Source: an uncultured Negativicutes bacterium (GTDB lineage: Bacteria; Bacillota; Negativicutes; Veillonellales; Megasphaeraceae). Taken from it: a DNA stretch of 64,000 nt. The position numbers and the translations under genes are program-made. Below are positions 1 to 8,334 of the stretch, one piece after another. The stretch's first letter is position 1. Every line of letters starts with the position of its first letter. Location of the stretch: NCBI GenBank assembly GCA_900752195.1, contig CAADUJ010000007.1, positions 124,001 to 188,000 on the forward strand, read 5' to 3'. The notes under the pieces are model-generated. The model was not told the DNA's origin and did not search any database. It saw only the letters and a list, made by a program, of their open reading frames with translations.

Positions 1-777
1 AATTGTGAAGAAGCGCCTGTATATGATTGCCATGATGATCCGACTCGCATGGTAGATGAATTGAATACGATTATTCCCGATAGCGACAATAAGGCCTATG
101 ATATGGTAGATGTTATCAAAGCTTGCGCTGATGACGGTGAAGTATACCAGGTACTGGAACAGTATGCCAAGAATATCGTGACATGCTTTGCTCGTTTTGA
201 TGGACAGAGCGTAGGCATCATTGCCAATCAGCCAAAATATCTGGCAGGTTGCCTCGATATTAATGCATCAGATAAGGCTGCCCGGTTCGTCCGGTTCTGT
301 GATGCCTTTAATATCCCCGTTATCACCTTTGTTGACGTACCGGGATTTTTACCAGGTGTCACGCAGGAACATGGCGGTATTATCCGTCATGGTGCAAAAC
401 TTTTGTATGCCTATTGTGAAGCAACGGTTCCGAAAGTGACGATCATTACGCGTAAGGCGTATGGTGGAGCGTATATTGGAATGTGCTGTCGTCAATTAGG
501 GGCCGATATGGTATTTGCATGGCCGACGGCAGAAATTGCTGTCATGGGTGCTTCTGGCGCGGCAGATATTATTTTCAAACGCGATCCCGATAAAGAAGAA
601 AAGAAGAGAGAATACGAAGAACAGTTCATGAATCCTTATAAAGCTGCGGAACACGGCTATGTCGATTGTGTCATCGAACCGAAGGAAACGAGAAAACGCA
701 TTATCGACGCTCTGGCAATGCTCTATAGCAAGCGTGAAGATCGGCCGCAGAAAAAGCATGGCAATATTCCGTTATAA
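1..777 (+). CDS. mmdA: Acyl-CoA carboxyltransferase, methylmalonyl-CoA decarboxylase alpha type (5' end missing)
   Basis: The reading frame is open from base 1, so the N-terminal half lies outside the window. The visible 258 residues are the C-terminal crotonase-fold half of a biotin-dependent carboxyltransferase. Family landmarks are DVPGFLPG followed by HGGIIRHGAKLLYAY, then TRKAYGGAY and WPTAEIAVMG. In this family the alpha subunit moves the carboxyl group from the acyl-CoA to biotin on the carrier subunit. It is followed after 13 bases by a delta-type subunit and then the biotin carrier, so it belongs to a decarboxylase complex. Propionyl-CoA carboxylase, glutaconyl-CoA decarboxylase or transcarboxylase 12S cannot be excluded without the N-terminal half. 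Confidence 0.85.
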   Translation, partial: NCEEAPVYDCHDDPTRMVDELNTIIPDSDNKAYDMVDVIKACADDGEVYQVLEQYAKNIVTCFARFDGQSVGIIANQPKYLAGCLDINASDKAARFVRFCDAFNIPVITFVDVPGFLPGVTQEHGGIIRHGAKLLYAYCEATVPKVTIITRKAYGGAYIGMCCRQLGADMVFAWPTAEIAVMGASGAADIIFKRDPDKEEKKREYEEQFMNPYKAAEHGYVDCVIEPKETRKRIIDALAMLYSKREDRPQKKHGNIPL

Positions 778-790
778 GGGGGAGTAGAAC

Positions 791-1255
791 ATGGAACAAG
801 TGAATCTATTGGCTGTTGCATTGATAGCCTTAGTGGTTCTGCTCTTCGTCGCATGGTATACGATGACGAATAAAATCGATGACTTGCAGGCCGAATTGAA
901 TCAGATAAAAGAACAAGCCCAATGGGCTGCACAACGCATTGAGGAAACCGAAGCTTCCCTAGTATCTGGGAAGGACTCTATAGAAACGAAAGAGGCCCCG
1001 GTACTACAGGATCCTTCCGCATCTGAACAAACAGAGAAAATAGTACCCGCAGCAGATGATTCGTCACAGAAAACCACACCGGCACCGGTAGTGGACAAGG
1101 TAGAAACTATCCCTCCGGAAACGATAGCTGTCATCATGGCGGCTATTTCGGCTATGGGATATAGTCCTGCGTCTATTCGCAATATCAGGCCAACGCGGAG
1201 AAAACAGAGAAGCGTTAAATGGGTCATGATAGGCCGTATAGCCAATATGAGATAG
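791..1255 (+). CDS. mmdD: Decarboxylase delta subunit, OadG/MmdD-like membrane anchor
   Basis: A 154-residue protein with one N-terminal membrane helix (about residues 5-24), a hydrophilic linker rich in Pro, Ala and Glu, and a short C-terminal block (AAISAMGYSPASIRNIRP, then a Trp and GR). That plan, helix, variable linker and a small conserved tail near VRxIRR...W...GR, is typical of delta/gamma subunits of sodium-pumping decarboxylases, which hold the complex together at the membrane. GGGGGAG lies just upstream of the ATG. Its place between the alpha subunit and the biotin carrier supports the call. Sequence conservation in this family is weak, so the assignment leans on architecture and context. 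Confidence 0.7.
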   Translation: MEQVNLLAVALIALVVLLFVAWYTMTNKIDDLQAELNQIKEQAQWAAQRIEETEASLVSGKDSIETKEAPVLQDPSASEQTEKIVPAADDSSQKTTPAPVVDKVETIPPETIAVIMAAISAMGYSPASIRNIRPTRRKQRSVKWVMIGRIANMR

Positions 1256-1285
1256 CTCACATATTTCGATCCAGGAGGAAATAGA

Positions 1286-1711
1286 ATGAAAAAATTTAAA
1301 GTTACTGTCAATGGACAATCCTATGAAGTAGAAGTAGAAGAAATGGGCGGTGCTATTCAGGCCCCCGTGGCTGCGCCTATTAAGGTGGCTAACGCAACTC
1401 CTGTAGCACCTGCAGCACCTACACCTCAGCCGGCTGCACCGACTCCGGCAACGAGCTCAGCGCCTATTGTCTCTAAGGGACCTGTTCCTGAAGGCGCTAC
1501 GGTCATAAAAGCACCGATGCCAGGCAAGATTTCTGCTCTTAAAGTAGACGTTGGCGCAACTGTTAAACGGGGCGATGTTATTGTCGTATTAGAAGCAATG
1601 AAGATGCAGAATGACATTATGGCTCCTGTCGATGGCACGGTTCATGAATTCCGTATCAATGTTGGTGATAATGTCAAAACGAGTGATGAATTAGTTGTTA
1701 TTACACAATAA
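1286..1711 (+). CDS. mmdC: Biotin carboxyl carrier subunit of acyl-CoA decarboxylase
   Basis: A 141-residue biotin carrier. Residues 1-20 form a short N-terminal segment (KKFKVTVNGQSYEVEVEE), then comes a flexible Pro/Ala linker (about 27-60), and the C-terminal 75 residues form a biotinyl/lipoyl domain. EAMKMQN contains the lysine that is biotinylated, and PMPGKISALKVDVG is the conserved first half of the domain. AGGAGG stands 7 bases before the ATG. It is the last gene of the operon here: a hairpin and a tRNA gene follow. No membrane beta subunit (mmdB/oadB type) follows within the window. Confidence 0.9.
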   Translation: MKKFKVTVNGQSYEVEVEEMGGAIQAPVAAPIKVANATPVAPAAPTPQPAAPTPATSSAPIVSKGPVPEGATVIKAPMPGKISALKVDVGATVKRGDVIVVLEAMKMQNDIMAPVDGTVHEFRINVGDNVKTSDELVVITQ

Positions 1712-1721
1712 GGGGAATGAT

Positions 1722-1767
1722 ATTGGCTAGAGAGCCAGCTGGCATATGCGTCGTCTCTCTAGCCAAT
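1722..1767 (+). terminator. Hairpin at the end of the decarboxylase operon
   Basis: A perfect 13-bp stem (1722-1734 with 1755-1767) encloses a 20-base loop that itself contains a small palindrome. No clear T run follows, so it could be an inefficient terminator or a 3' stabilising hairpin rather than a classical intrinsic terminator. Confidence 0.4.
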
Positions 1768-1783
1768 AATATGACCAATTCTC

Positions 1784-1812
1784 TTGTGCATACATTGAAA
1801 TCATGGTACAAT
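1784..1812 (+). promoter_or_regulatory. Promoter of tRNA-Leu
   Basis: TTGTGC (1784-1789) and TACAAT (1807-1812) are spaced by 17 bases and lie 17 bases before the tRNA 5' end. The layout fits a sigma-70 type promoter. Confidence 0.6.
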
Positions 1813-1829
1813 ACTCTATGTGATTTCAT

Positions 1830-1913
1830 GCAGGTGTGGCGGAATGGCAGACGCGCCAGACTTAGGATCTGGTGTCTTATGACGTAAGGGTTCAAGTCCC
1901 TTCACCTGCACCA
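1830..1913 (+). tRNA. tRNA-Leu (anticodon UAG)
   Basis: The acceptor arms GCAGGTG and CACCTGC pair perfectly and the gene encodes its own CCA end. The anticodon stem CCAGA/TCTGG encloses the loop CTTAGGA, giving anticodon UAG, which reads CUN leucine codons. The extended variable arm (about 1874-1886) marks it as a class II tRNA, and GGTTCAAGTCC is the T arm. Length is 84 nt including CCA. Confidence 0.97.
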
Positions 1914-1920
1914 CTCGATG

Positions 1921-1951
1921 ACCATCGCAGTTAGCGGTGGTTATTTTTTTG
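1921..1951 (+). terminator. Intrinsic terminator after tRNA-Leu
   Basis: An 8-bp stem (accatcgc with gcggtggt, one G-T pair) around a 5-base loop is followed by TATTTTTTT. It ends the single-tRNA transcript before the autotransporter promoter region. Confidence 0.8.
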
Positions 1952-1955
1952 TAAT

Positions 1956-1980
1956 GAAGAAATATAATAAGTATTTCTTC
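1956..1980. repeat. Inverted repeat upstream of the autotransporter
   Basis: gaagaaata (1956-1964) and tatttcttc (1972-1980) form a perfect 9-bp inverted repeat with a 7-base spacer in a very AT-rich stretch. It lies upstream of the predicted promoter, so it could be an operator. No run of T follows it. Confidence 0.4.
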
Positions 1981-2020
1981 TGGTAAAATAACCGTATATA
2001 AAATGTTGAAAAATTAAATA

Positions 2021-2049
2021 TATACAATAATAAATAAGGGAGGTATAAT
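2021..2049 (+). promoter_or_regulatory. Probable promoter of the autotransporter gene
   Basis: TATACA (2021-2026) and a consensus TATAAT (2044-2049) are 17 bases apart. The expected start near 2056 would leave a 30-base leader containing AAGGAGAG. Confidence 0.5.
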
Positions 2050-2085
2050 AGAATAAAATACATGTAAGGAGAGAACTGATATCGT

Positions 2086-5000
2086 ATGAAGTACGGAGAG
2101 TTGAAGTCAAAAATTTTACTTGTCCTGACGTTGGGGACGATGGCAAATATGTCTTCTGTTTATGCGGCCGGCCCGCTTGTCATTACGAAATCCGATACGG
2201 TAACACAGGAGAGCGGTGCCACCTACACGTCGGATACGACGACGCCCTTCGGCATTTCTTTTTCCCAGGACGGTACGAACGAAAGAACGTATACACTGAA
2301 ATCAGAACGGCTGGAAGCGAAGGGCAGTCAAGCTGGTATCGGAGTAGCGGGGGATACCTTGGTCGTCCAGACGACACAGGACGCTCTGGTGGAAGGGAAA
2401 TCCAGCGGGATTTATGTCGGCTGGGCAAACAGCCCTGGCATTCCGACGTACCCGGACTTCCCGACTTCGGGAATCGAGAATACGCCAAAATCGTCCGTGA
2501 CAATCCAATCCCAAGGCAACAATGAGATTCGGCAAATCGGAAGGGGAACATCCGACATATCTGCTGGAATCAGTCTGCAGGGCGATGTGACATTTGCATT
2601 GGAATCCACATCCGGAAACAATACCGTAAAAAGCGCTGGAGGGCACGGATTGCTCGTGGGCACGACCAACAATCCTACGGTGGGGGAAGTGACCGTCACG
2701 GCGGGCAAGAGCAATACTTTTACCGGAGCTTTATATGGAATCCAAGCGATGGGAACATCGGGAATGGTTTCCAGCGGGATAAATCCGAATGAGAGTGATT
2801 CGGATTCCATGGAAACGGGTTACTTGGGAGCCATTATTTCCTTGAGAGCAGGGAAAGACAATGTCGTATCCGGAGAGACCGCGGGAATTCTCCTTACCAG
2901 CGGTCCGTCGCTGTCGCTGCAGGCAGGAGGGACCAATCGCGTGACCGGGGAAAACACGGGTGCCACAAACAAAACCTATAGCAAGCTGAATCTATACGGC
3001 AATAGCATAGTTCAAGGTAATTTGTACGGACTCTGGACGGATGCCAAGGCAGATACGGTTATCAATGGCAATGGCGGCACCATCCAGGTGGATGCCCTGA
3101 AGCCTTACTTTGAACGTGAGGAGACCAAAGATGACGGAAATGGGGGATCGATGGAGATCTTTTTACGGTCACCAGCCGCTGCTGTTGTTTCCATGACTGG
3201 CGGGGCGACAACGCTGAAAGGTGGAACGGTGACTATTTCAGGAACAAATTCCCTGGTAGCGGCCCATTCGTACAGTGAACTGTCCAATGTTTACGGTGGT
3301 TCCGGCGGTGGGGATGACACTGGCATCTGGGAGAATCCCGATGATTTTGGCACCTCTACTCATTCCCCTGAAGTTTCTACGTATGCGTCGTCTGTCACCG
3401 ATTCAGGAGAGGACCGCGCGTCTTCCATTACGCTGAACTACGGGAAGGACAGCTCCATTACGGGGGATATGTATGCCTATGATGATGGCACGATTACGAT
3501 TGCGCCGGAAGATGGCGGAACCATTGCTATAACAGGAAATATCATAGCCACAGGCACTGATTATGCTGTCGGCGGTGAAGAAATGTCCATGCGAGCCGCA
3601 GAGGCGGGCGATGGGTATATTGAGGGGATGACTGATTCCACAAAAGGCGGCACGATTACCATTACGCTGTGTGATGGTTCTACACTGACTGGCTGGGCGG
3701 ATACAGGCACTCTGGTTAAGGATTCCCTGATTCCCGGTTATCCTCTGAGCGCTGGTACACTTAATCTGCTTCTTGATGCAGGCAGTGTATGGACTATGAC
3801 GGGCCATTCTACCGTGACCACTCTCGGCGGAAATGGAGGCACCGTGTATTATGAGAATGGCGGTGATGCCCTGGAAATCGGCACATTGGCCGGATCTCAT
3901 ACCTTTGCGCTGGACCTGGATGCGGACGATGGGTCTAACAGTGATATGATTTATATTGTGAACGGTACCAGCGATGCCCAGACACTGGTCGTGAAGAATC
4001 TGACGACATTGGATGGGCAGATGGACGTTGGTGAAGCCGTCCGTTTTGCGACCGTACAGAATTCACAGAATGAATTCGTTGACGGCAGCCAGGTCGCCGT
4101 GGTTGCGTCGGGCCTCTATAATGATAAGTTCCATGTCGAATACCGAACGGTAGCATCGGATTCGCTGAACACGGATGCCTACAACAACGCCTACAACGGT
4201 GATGGCTCCCGGAAACCGACGACGGAGTACGTCGAAACAAACTTTGGCGGAGACAACACCCAGAATGTCTATTTGGTGAAGAGCCAAAACCTGAATAAAG
4301 GGGCGATTACGCCGGCGAACGTATCGCATATCTTATGGCGCCATATGACGGATCTCGATACGTTTACAAATAGGACAGGTGAAAGTCAATATTTTACACC
4401 TAATGGGAATGAAGGTGGTTGGATCCGTCTCAACTATAGCAATTTAGGGATTGATGAAGATGGAGAACTTGATGGCAACACGTATGAACTAGGGTGGACA
4501 CAGGTCTTAAAAAATACAGATGATGAAACGCATCGTTTCAGTGTATCTGCTGCATATAGTAAGCAGAACGGCCGTTTTGAAGGGTATAGAGGAGATTTGG
4601 ATTTGCGGGACTTCTCCTTAAATCTCTATGATACCCATGAATACTATAAGCCGAAAAATCAGCGTTCATCAATGCCGTCATGGAGAATGGATGACCATAA
4701 TTATTGGGATTCGTATATAAAGTATCATCGGGCTAACGTAGATTACAAGGCTATTGATTCTGAAACAGGACTCGATTACGTCGGCGGGTACCATCAGAAT
4801 GTCGTCAATATGTCGACGGAATACGGTTGGAAACGGAGCCTCAGTGATACATGGAGTTTCGTGCCGCAAACACAGTTGCAATTTTCATATTTTGGGAATG
4901 CCCATGATGTGGATTCGCAAGGGTTGTCATACGATATGGACCATGGCTGGAGTCTCGTCGGACGTATCGGCTTTGATTTGGTGAAGAAGACGGACCTTAC

Positions 5001-5253
5001 GAAAGACAGCACGTTCTACATCAAGGCAAGTCTGCTCCATGAGTTCTTAGATGGTCCTGACGTCGATGTGTGGGCACTAGGTGATACCTATCATAGCACA
5101 GGGACTGACCGTGGTACGTGGGGCGTTATCGGCCTTGGATACTCAGAACAGATTGGCCCATCGCAAACACTTTATGTAGACTATGAACGGTACGTAGGTC
5201 ATGATTTCTCGCGGACCTATACCGTTCGTGCCGGATTGAATTGGAAATTTTAG
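2086..5253 (+). CDS. Autotransporter, type V secretion, with C-terminal beta-barrel
   Basis: A 1055-residue surface protein. Residues 1-28 are a signal peptide (basic start, hydrophobic core, cut near VYAAG). Residues about 30-745 are a Gly/Ser/Thr/Asp-rich passenger with many short beta-strand units of the type seen in beta-helical passengers. From about residue 760 (WRHMTDLDTFTNRTG) to the end is an autotransporter barrel with alternating aromatic strands and a terminal Phe (LNWKF), as the outer-membrane assembly machinery requires. The barrel sits in the outer membrane and exports the passenger. The start has its SD (GGAG at 2068-2071) 14 bases upstream, which is unusually far, but no better start was found. 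The passenger's ligand or function cannot be told from sequence. Confidence 0.85.
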   Translation: MKYGELKSKILLVLTLGTMANMSSVYAAGPLVITKSDTVTQESGATYTSDTTTPFGISFSQDGTNERTYTLKSERLEAKGSQAGIGVAGDTLVVQTTQDALVEGKSSGIYVGWANSPGIPTYPDFPTSGIENTPKSSVTIQSQGNNEIRQIGRGTSDISAGISLQGDVTFALESTSGNNTVKSAGGHGLLVGTTNNPTVGEVTVTAGKSNTFTGALYGIQAMGTSGMVSSGINPNESDSDSMETGYLGAIISLRAGKDNVVSGETAGILLTSGPSLSLQAGGTNRVTGENTGATNKTYSKLNLYGNSIVQGNLYGLWTDAKADTVINGNGGTIQVDALKPYFEREETKDDGNGGSMEIFLRSPAAAVVSMTGGATTLKGGTVTISGTNSLVAAHSYSELSNVYGGSGGGDDTGIWENPDDFGTSTHSPEVSTYASSVTDSGEDRASSITLNYGKDSSITGDMYAYDDGTITIAPEDGGTIAITGNIIATGTDYAVGGEEMSMRAAEAGDGYIEGMTDSTKGGTITITLCDGSTLTGWADTGTLVKDSLIPGYPLSAGTLNLLLDAGSVWTMTGHSTVTTLGGNGGTVYYENGGDALEIGTLAGSHTFALDLDADDGSNSDMIYIVNGTSDAQTLVVKNLTTLDGQMDVGEAVRFATVQNSQNEFVDGSQVAVVASGLYNDKFHVEYRTVASDSLNTDAYNNAYNGDGSRKPTTEYVETNFGGDNTQNVYLVKSQNLNKGAITPANVSHILWRHMTDLDTFTNRTGESQYFTPNGNEGGWIRLNYSNLGIDEDGELDGNTYELGWTQVLKNTDDETHRFSVSAAYSKQNGRFEGYRGDLDLRDFSLNLYDTHEYYKPKNQRSSMPSWRMDDHNYWDSYIKYHRANVDYKAIDSETGLDYVGGYHQNVVNMSTEYGWKRSLSDTWSFVPQTQLQFSYFGNAHDVDSQGLSYDMDHGWSLVGRIGFDLVKKTDLTKDSTFYIKASLLHEFLDGPDVDVWALGDTYHSTGTDRGTWGVIGLGYSEQIGPSQTLYVDYERYVGHDFSRTYTVRAGLNWKF

Positions 5254-5300
5254 GCATCAAAAAAACTGTATCCTTTTTAGGGATACAGTTTTTTTGATGC
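5254..5300. terminator. Bidirectional terminator between convergent genes
   Basis: A perfect 20-bp inverted repeat (5254-5273 and 5281-5300) with loop tttttag. The stem contains A7 on one side and T7 on the other, so it can end transcription from the autotransporter on + and from the helicase on -. The two stop codons abut its ends. Confidence 0.9.
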
Positions 5301-6854
5301 TTAGTCTTTAAAATACGGTTTAAAGACAGAACGATTCGGTTCTTTATGGACTTTTTTACGTGGCTTGAATATGCGCCGTTCCTGTTGGCCCTGGTTGCTG
5401 TCGTCACGGTGGCGTTTACGATGGTTGCCGTCGGTATCGTGCTGTCGAGAACGATTTCTACCCTGGTAATGGCCGCTGTTACGACGATTGCGGTTATCCT
5501 TGTTGAAGCGGTGGCTGCGGCTGACGCGCAAAGGCGCTTCTTCAGTGATTTTAACAGGTGTCGTATCAGGTTCTTTTGTCAGTTGCTTAATGGCAGCGGC
5601 TAAGAGGGCAACGGAGTCATAATTGTTGAGAAGTTCTTCGGCATTGGCTTTATATGTGCCGTAATCTCCTTCTTCGACAGCGCTGACGAGGTTGCGGATG
5701 GCAGTTTGCTGTGCTCCTTCAAGAGCTTCTGAGAAGGTCGGCGCTTTACGGCGGGTGATCCGACGCTTGATCAGCCGTTCAATAGTCCGCAAATGTTCAA
5801 TTTCCCGAGGGATAACAAAGGTTGTCGCTTCGCCGCTTTGACCGGCGCGCCCTGTACGTCCGACGCGGTGGACGTAGCTTTCCGGATCCTGAGGAAGATC
5901 GTAGTTGAATACGTGCGTGACGCCGCTTATATCTAACCCACGGGCCGCAACGTCGGTAGCGACGAGAATATCGATGGTCCGTTCACGGAATTGACGGATA
6001 ACAGCATCTCGTTTGCCCTGTGTCAAATCGCCATGGATTCCTTCTGCTGAATAGCCTCGTTTCTTCAAGGCTTCCGATACTTCGTCGACGCGGCGCTTCG
6101 TGCGGACAAAGATAATGGCTAAATCGGGTTCCTGTAAATCGAGGAGACGGCAGAGAATATCAAATTTCTGACGATCCGGGACTTCAATGTAAGACTGTTC
6201 AATCAAGTCGATCGTGACTTCTTTTGCCTTCATCCGGATGATTTGGGGATCGTGGAGGAACTTTTGTGCCAGTTCTTGAATTGGTTTTGGCATCGTTGCC
6301 GAGAAGAGAAGCGTCTGTCTTGTTTCCGGCGTCGACCCCATGATGAGATTAATATCATCAATAAAGCCCATATCGAGCATTTCATCCGCTTCGTCAAGAA
6401 CAATCGTGGAGATGTTGCCCAGATTGATGGTGCCCCGTTTCATATGGTCAATCAAGCGGCCTGGTGTGGCGACGATGATTTGCGGGCATTTCCGCAAGCG
6501 CCGCAATTGGCGTTCCATATCCTGGCCGCCGTAGATAGGCAGTGCCTGGATAGCCGTAAACTGGGCGAGATGGTTGATTTCTTCTGCCACCTGCATTGCC
6601 AGTTCACGTGTTGGCGAAAGGATAACCGTCTGGATTTCTTTCGTTGCCGGAGCCGCAAGAATTTTTTCGAGTACAGGAATGCCGTATGCTGCCGTCTTGC
6701 CTGTGCCCGTCTGGGCCTGACCAATCATGTCGTTACCGGCCATGGCGACAGGTATAGATTCAGCCTGGATCGGCGTAGGTTCTTCAAAACCCATGTCGTT
6801 CAAGGCGTGGATAATGACATCACTAATTTGCAGTTCTTTGAATTTTTCTAACAT
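5301..6854 (-). CDS. DEAD-box ATP-dependent RNA helicase
   Basis: A 517-residue helicase. The Q motif is GFEEPTPIQAESIP, motif I is AQTGTGKT, motif II is DEAD, motif III is SAT and motif VI is HRVGRTGRAG. These give the two RecA-like domains (about residues 1-370) that remodel RNA using ATP. A helical linker follows, then a C-terminal tail of about 75 residues very rich in Arg, Asn, His and Lys, likely a disordered RNA-binding tail like those of CshA/DeaD proteins in cold adaptation, ribosome assembly and mRNA decay. It stands alone, is divergent from the glycogen operon, and has AGGAGG just upstream of its ATG on the minus strand. Confidence 0.93.
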   Translation of the reverse strand: MLEKFKELQISDVIIHALNDMGFEEPTPIQAESIPVAMAGNDMIGQAQTGTGKTAAYGIPVLEKILAAPATKEIQTVILSPTRELAMQVAEEINHLAQFTAIQALPIYGGQDMERQLRRLRKCPQIIVATPGRLIDHMKRGTINLGNISTIVLDEADEMLDMGFIDDINLIMGSTPETRQTLLFSATMPKPIQELAQKFLHDPQIIRMKAKEVTIDLIEQSYIEVPDRQKFDILCRLLDLQEPDLAIIFVRTKRRVDEVSEALKKRGYSAEGIHGDLTQGKRDAVIRQFRERTIDILVATDVAARGLDISGVTHVFNYDLPQDPESYVHRVGRTGRAGQSGEATTFVIPREIEHLRTIERLIKRRITRRKAPTFSEALEGAQQTAIRNLVSAVEEGDYGTYKANAEELLNNYDSVALLAAAIKQLTKEPDTTPVKITEEAPLRVSRSHRFNKDNRNRRNSGHYQGRNRSRQHDTDGNHRKRHRDDSNQGQQERRIFKPRKKVHKEPNRSVFKPYFKD

Positions 6855-7174
6855 AATACCTCCTTAACGTTAACTTCTATATTCTATCATCAAATGGCGT
6901 GCATGGCTATATATTTTTGGAAGGGAATATATGGTGTACCACATTTTTGTACAACGCAAATGGTGATAGTTCGACCGTCACTACTACGGCGTCATGATAA
7001 TACAAAATAATGGAAAACCCGCGCAGGGAAGTATTAAAAAACGAGTTGAATTAGTGTATAATATTTTCATACAGAATTGTTACCCATAATCCATGGGGTA
7101 ATAGTGACTAGTACATGCGGGAATGGGTGCATATGACCGTAAGGCATATATTTCCCGTGTTGGGAGGAAGGATT
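6855..7174. promoter_or_regulatory. Divergent intergenic region between helicase and glycogen operon
   Basis: This 320-base stretch has no gene. On the + strand TTAAAA (7034-7039) and TATAAT (7057-7062) are 17 bases apart and should start the glg operon near 7069. The roughly 105-base leader contains a 6-bp hairpin (ttaccc 7080-7085 with gggtaa 7096-7101). A GTG at 7115 is in frame with glgC but has no SD. No riboswitch was recognised. Confidence 0.55.
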
Positions 7175-8332
7175 ATGAGAAAATCCAATTGTCTTGCCAT
7201 GGTATTGGCTGGTGGAAAAGGAAGCCGTCTTGGCGTCCTGACAAAAGATCAGGCGAAACCAGGGCTTCTCTTTGGTGGTAAATATCGTATCATTGACTTT
7301 GCATTGTCGAACTGCCGTCATTCTGGTATTGGAACGGTTGGTATTTTAACACAATATCAACCACTTGAGCTGAATTGGTATATCGGAAATGGCAGTTCCT
7401 GGGATCTCGATTCTGATACAGGTGGTACCTTCGTGCTTCCACCGTATACGAACGATGCTGGTTCTAACTGGTATCGCGGTACAGCTGACGCAATTTATCA
7501 AAACCTGAACTTCGTCAATCTCATCGATGATGACTACGTACTCATATTATCAGGTGACCATATTTATTCGATGGATTATGCGAAGATGCTGGCATTCCAC
7601 AAGAAACACAAGGCGCAGGTTACGATTGGGACGATTCGCGTGCCGTGGGATGAAGCCAGCCGGTTTGGTATCATGGTGGCAGATGAAACTATGCGGATTA
7701 CTAAATTCCAGGAAAAACCGAAGCAGCCTGAAAGCAATTTAGCGTCCATGGGCATTTATATTTTTGATCGGCCTGTCTTAGAAAAGTATTTAAAAGCCGA
7801 TGCAAAAGACGTATCATCAGAACATGATTTTGGCAAAAACGTCATCCCGGCTATGTTGCAGGATGATATAGATCTCTATGCCTATCCGTTTGAAGGATAC
7901 TGGAAAGACGTAGGTACGATAGACAGCCTGTGGGAAGCCAATATGGACCTTTTGGCAGATGAACCGCCTTTGGATTTAAGTGATCCCGAATGGCGTGTTT
8001 ATGCCGCTAATCAGTCTATGCCGCCACACATCATCGGTCCGAAGGGGAGCGTCAAAAGTTCTCTCATTGCAGAAGGGTCGGCCATTTTGGGCCAAGTGTC
8101 GAATTCTGTTATTTTCTATGGTGTCACCATAGAAGAAGGAGCCCGCGTCGTCAATTCCGTTATCATGCCAGGCACGGTCATCGAGAAGGATGCCGTCATC
8201 ATCAAGGCGATTATAGGGGAAAATTGTACGATTCATTCCGGGGCTGTCGTCCATAAAGAAGATGGTTCTGTTGCCGTATTGGGCCGCCATGATGTCGTCA
8301 AAGCTGACGGCATTGAGAAAGGAGATGAATAA
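7175..8332 (+). CDS. glgC: Glucose-1-phosphate adenylyltransferase, catalytic subunit
   Basis: 385 residues. It makes ADP-glucose from ATP and glucose-1-phosphate, the committed step of glycogen synthesis. The N-terminal nucleotidyltransferase domain has LAGGKGSRLGVLTKDQAKP, the pyrophosphorylase signature, and FGGKYRIIDFALSNC. The C-terminal third (from about residue 285) is a left-handed beta-helix of hexapeptide repeats. The ATG at 7175 is preceded by GGGAGGAAG with good spacing and gives the usual family start, whereas an in-frame GTG 60 bases upstream has no SD. It is first in the glycogen operon and pairs with GlgD, whose start lies 2 bases after its stop. Confidence 0.95.
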   Translation: MRKSNCLAMVLAGGKGSRLGVLTKDQAKPGLLFGGKYRIIDFALSNCRHSGIGTVGILTQYQPLELNWYIGNGSSWDLDSDTGGTFVLPPYTNDAGSNWYRGTADAIYQNLNFVNLIDDDYVLILSGDHIYSMDYAKMLAFHKKHKAQVTIGTIRVPWDEASRFGIMVADETMRITKFQEKPKQPESNLASMGIYIFDRPVLEKYLKADAKDVSSEHDFGKNVIPAMLQDDIDLYAYPFEGYWKDVGTIDSLWEANMDLLADEPPLDLSDPEWRVYAANQSMPPHIIGPKGSVKSSLIAEGSAILGQVSNSVIFYGVTIEEGARVVNSVIMPGTVIEKDAVIIKAIIGENCTIHSGAVVHKEDGSVAVLGRHDVVKADGIEKGDE

Positions 8333-8334
8333 GC

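Noticed and set aside
3403..3900. A 165-codon minus-strand open frame inside the autotransporter
   Set aside because: The + strand frame is continuous with signal peptide and barrel; the antisense frame has no support.
6243..6851. A 202-codon + strand open frame across the helicase
   Set aside because: It is the antisense of the conserved helicase core motifs; no independent evidence.
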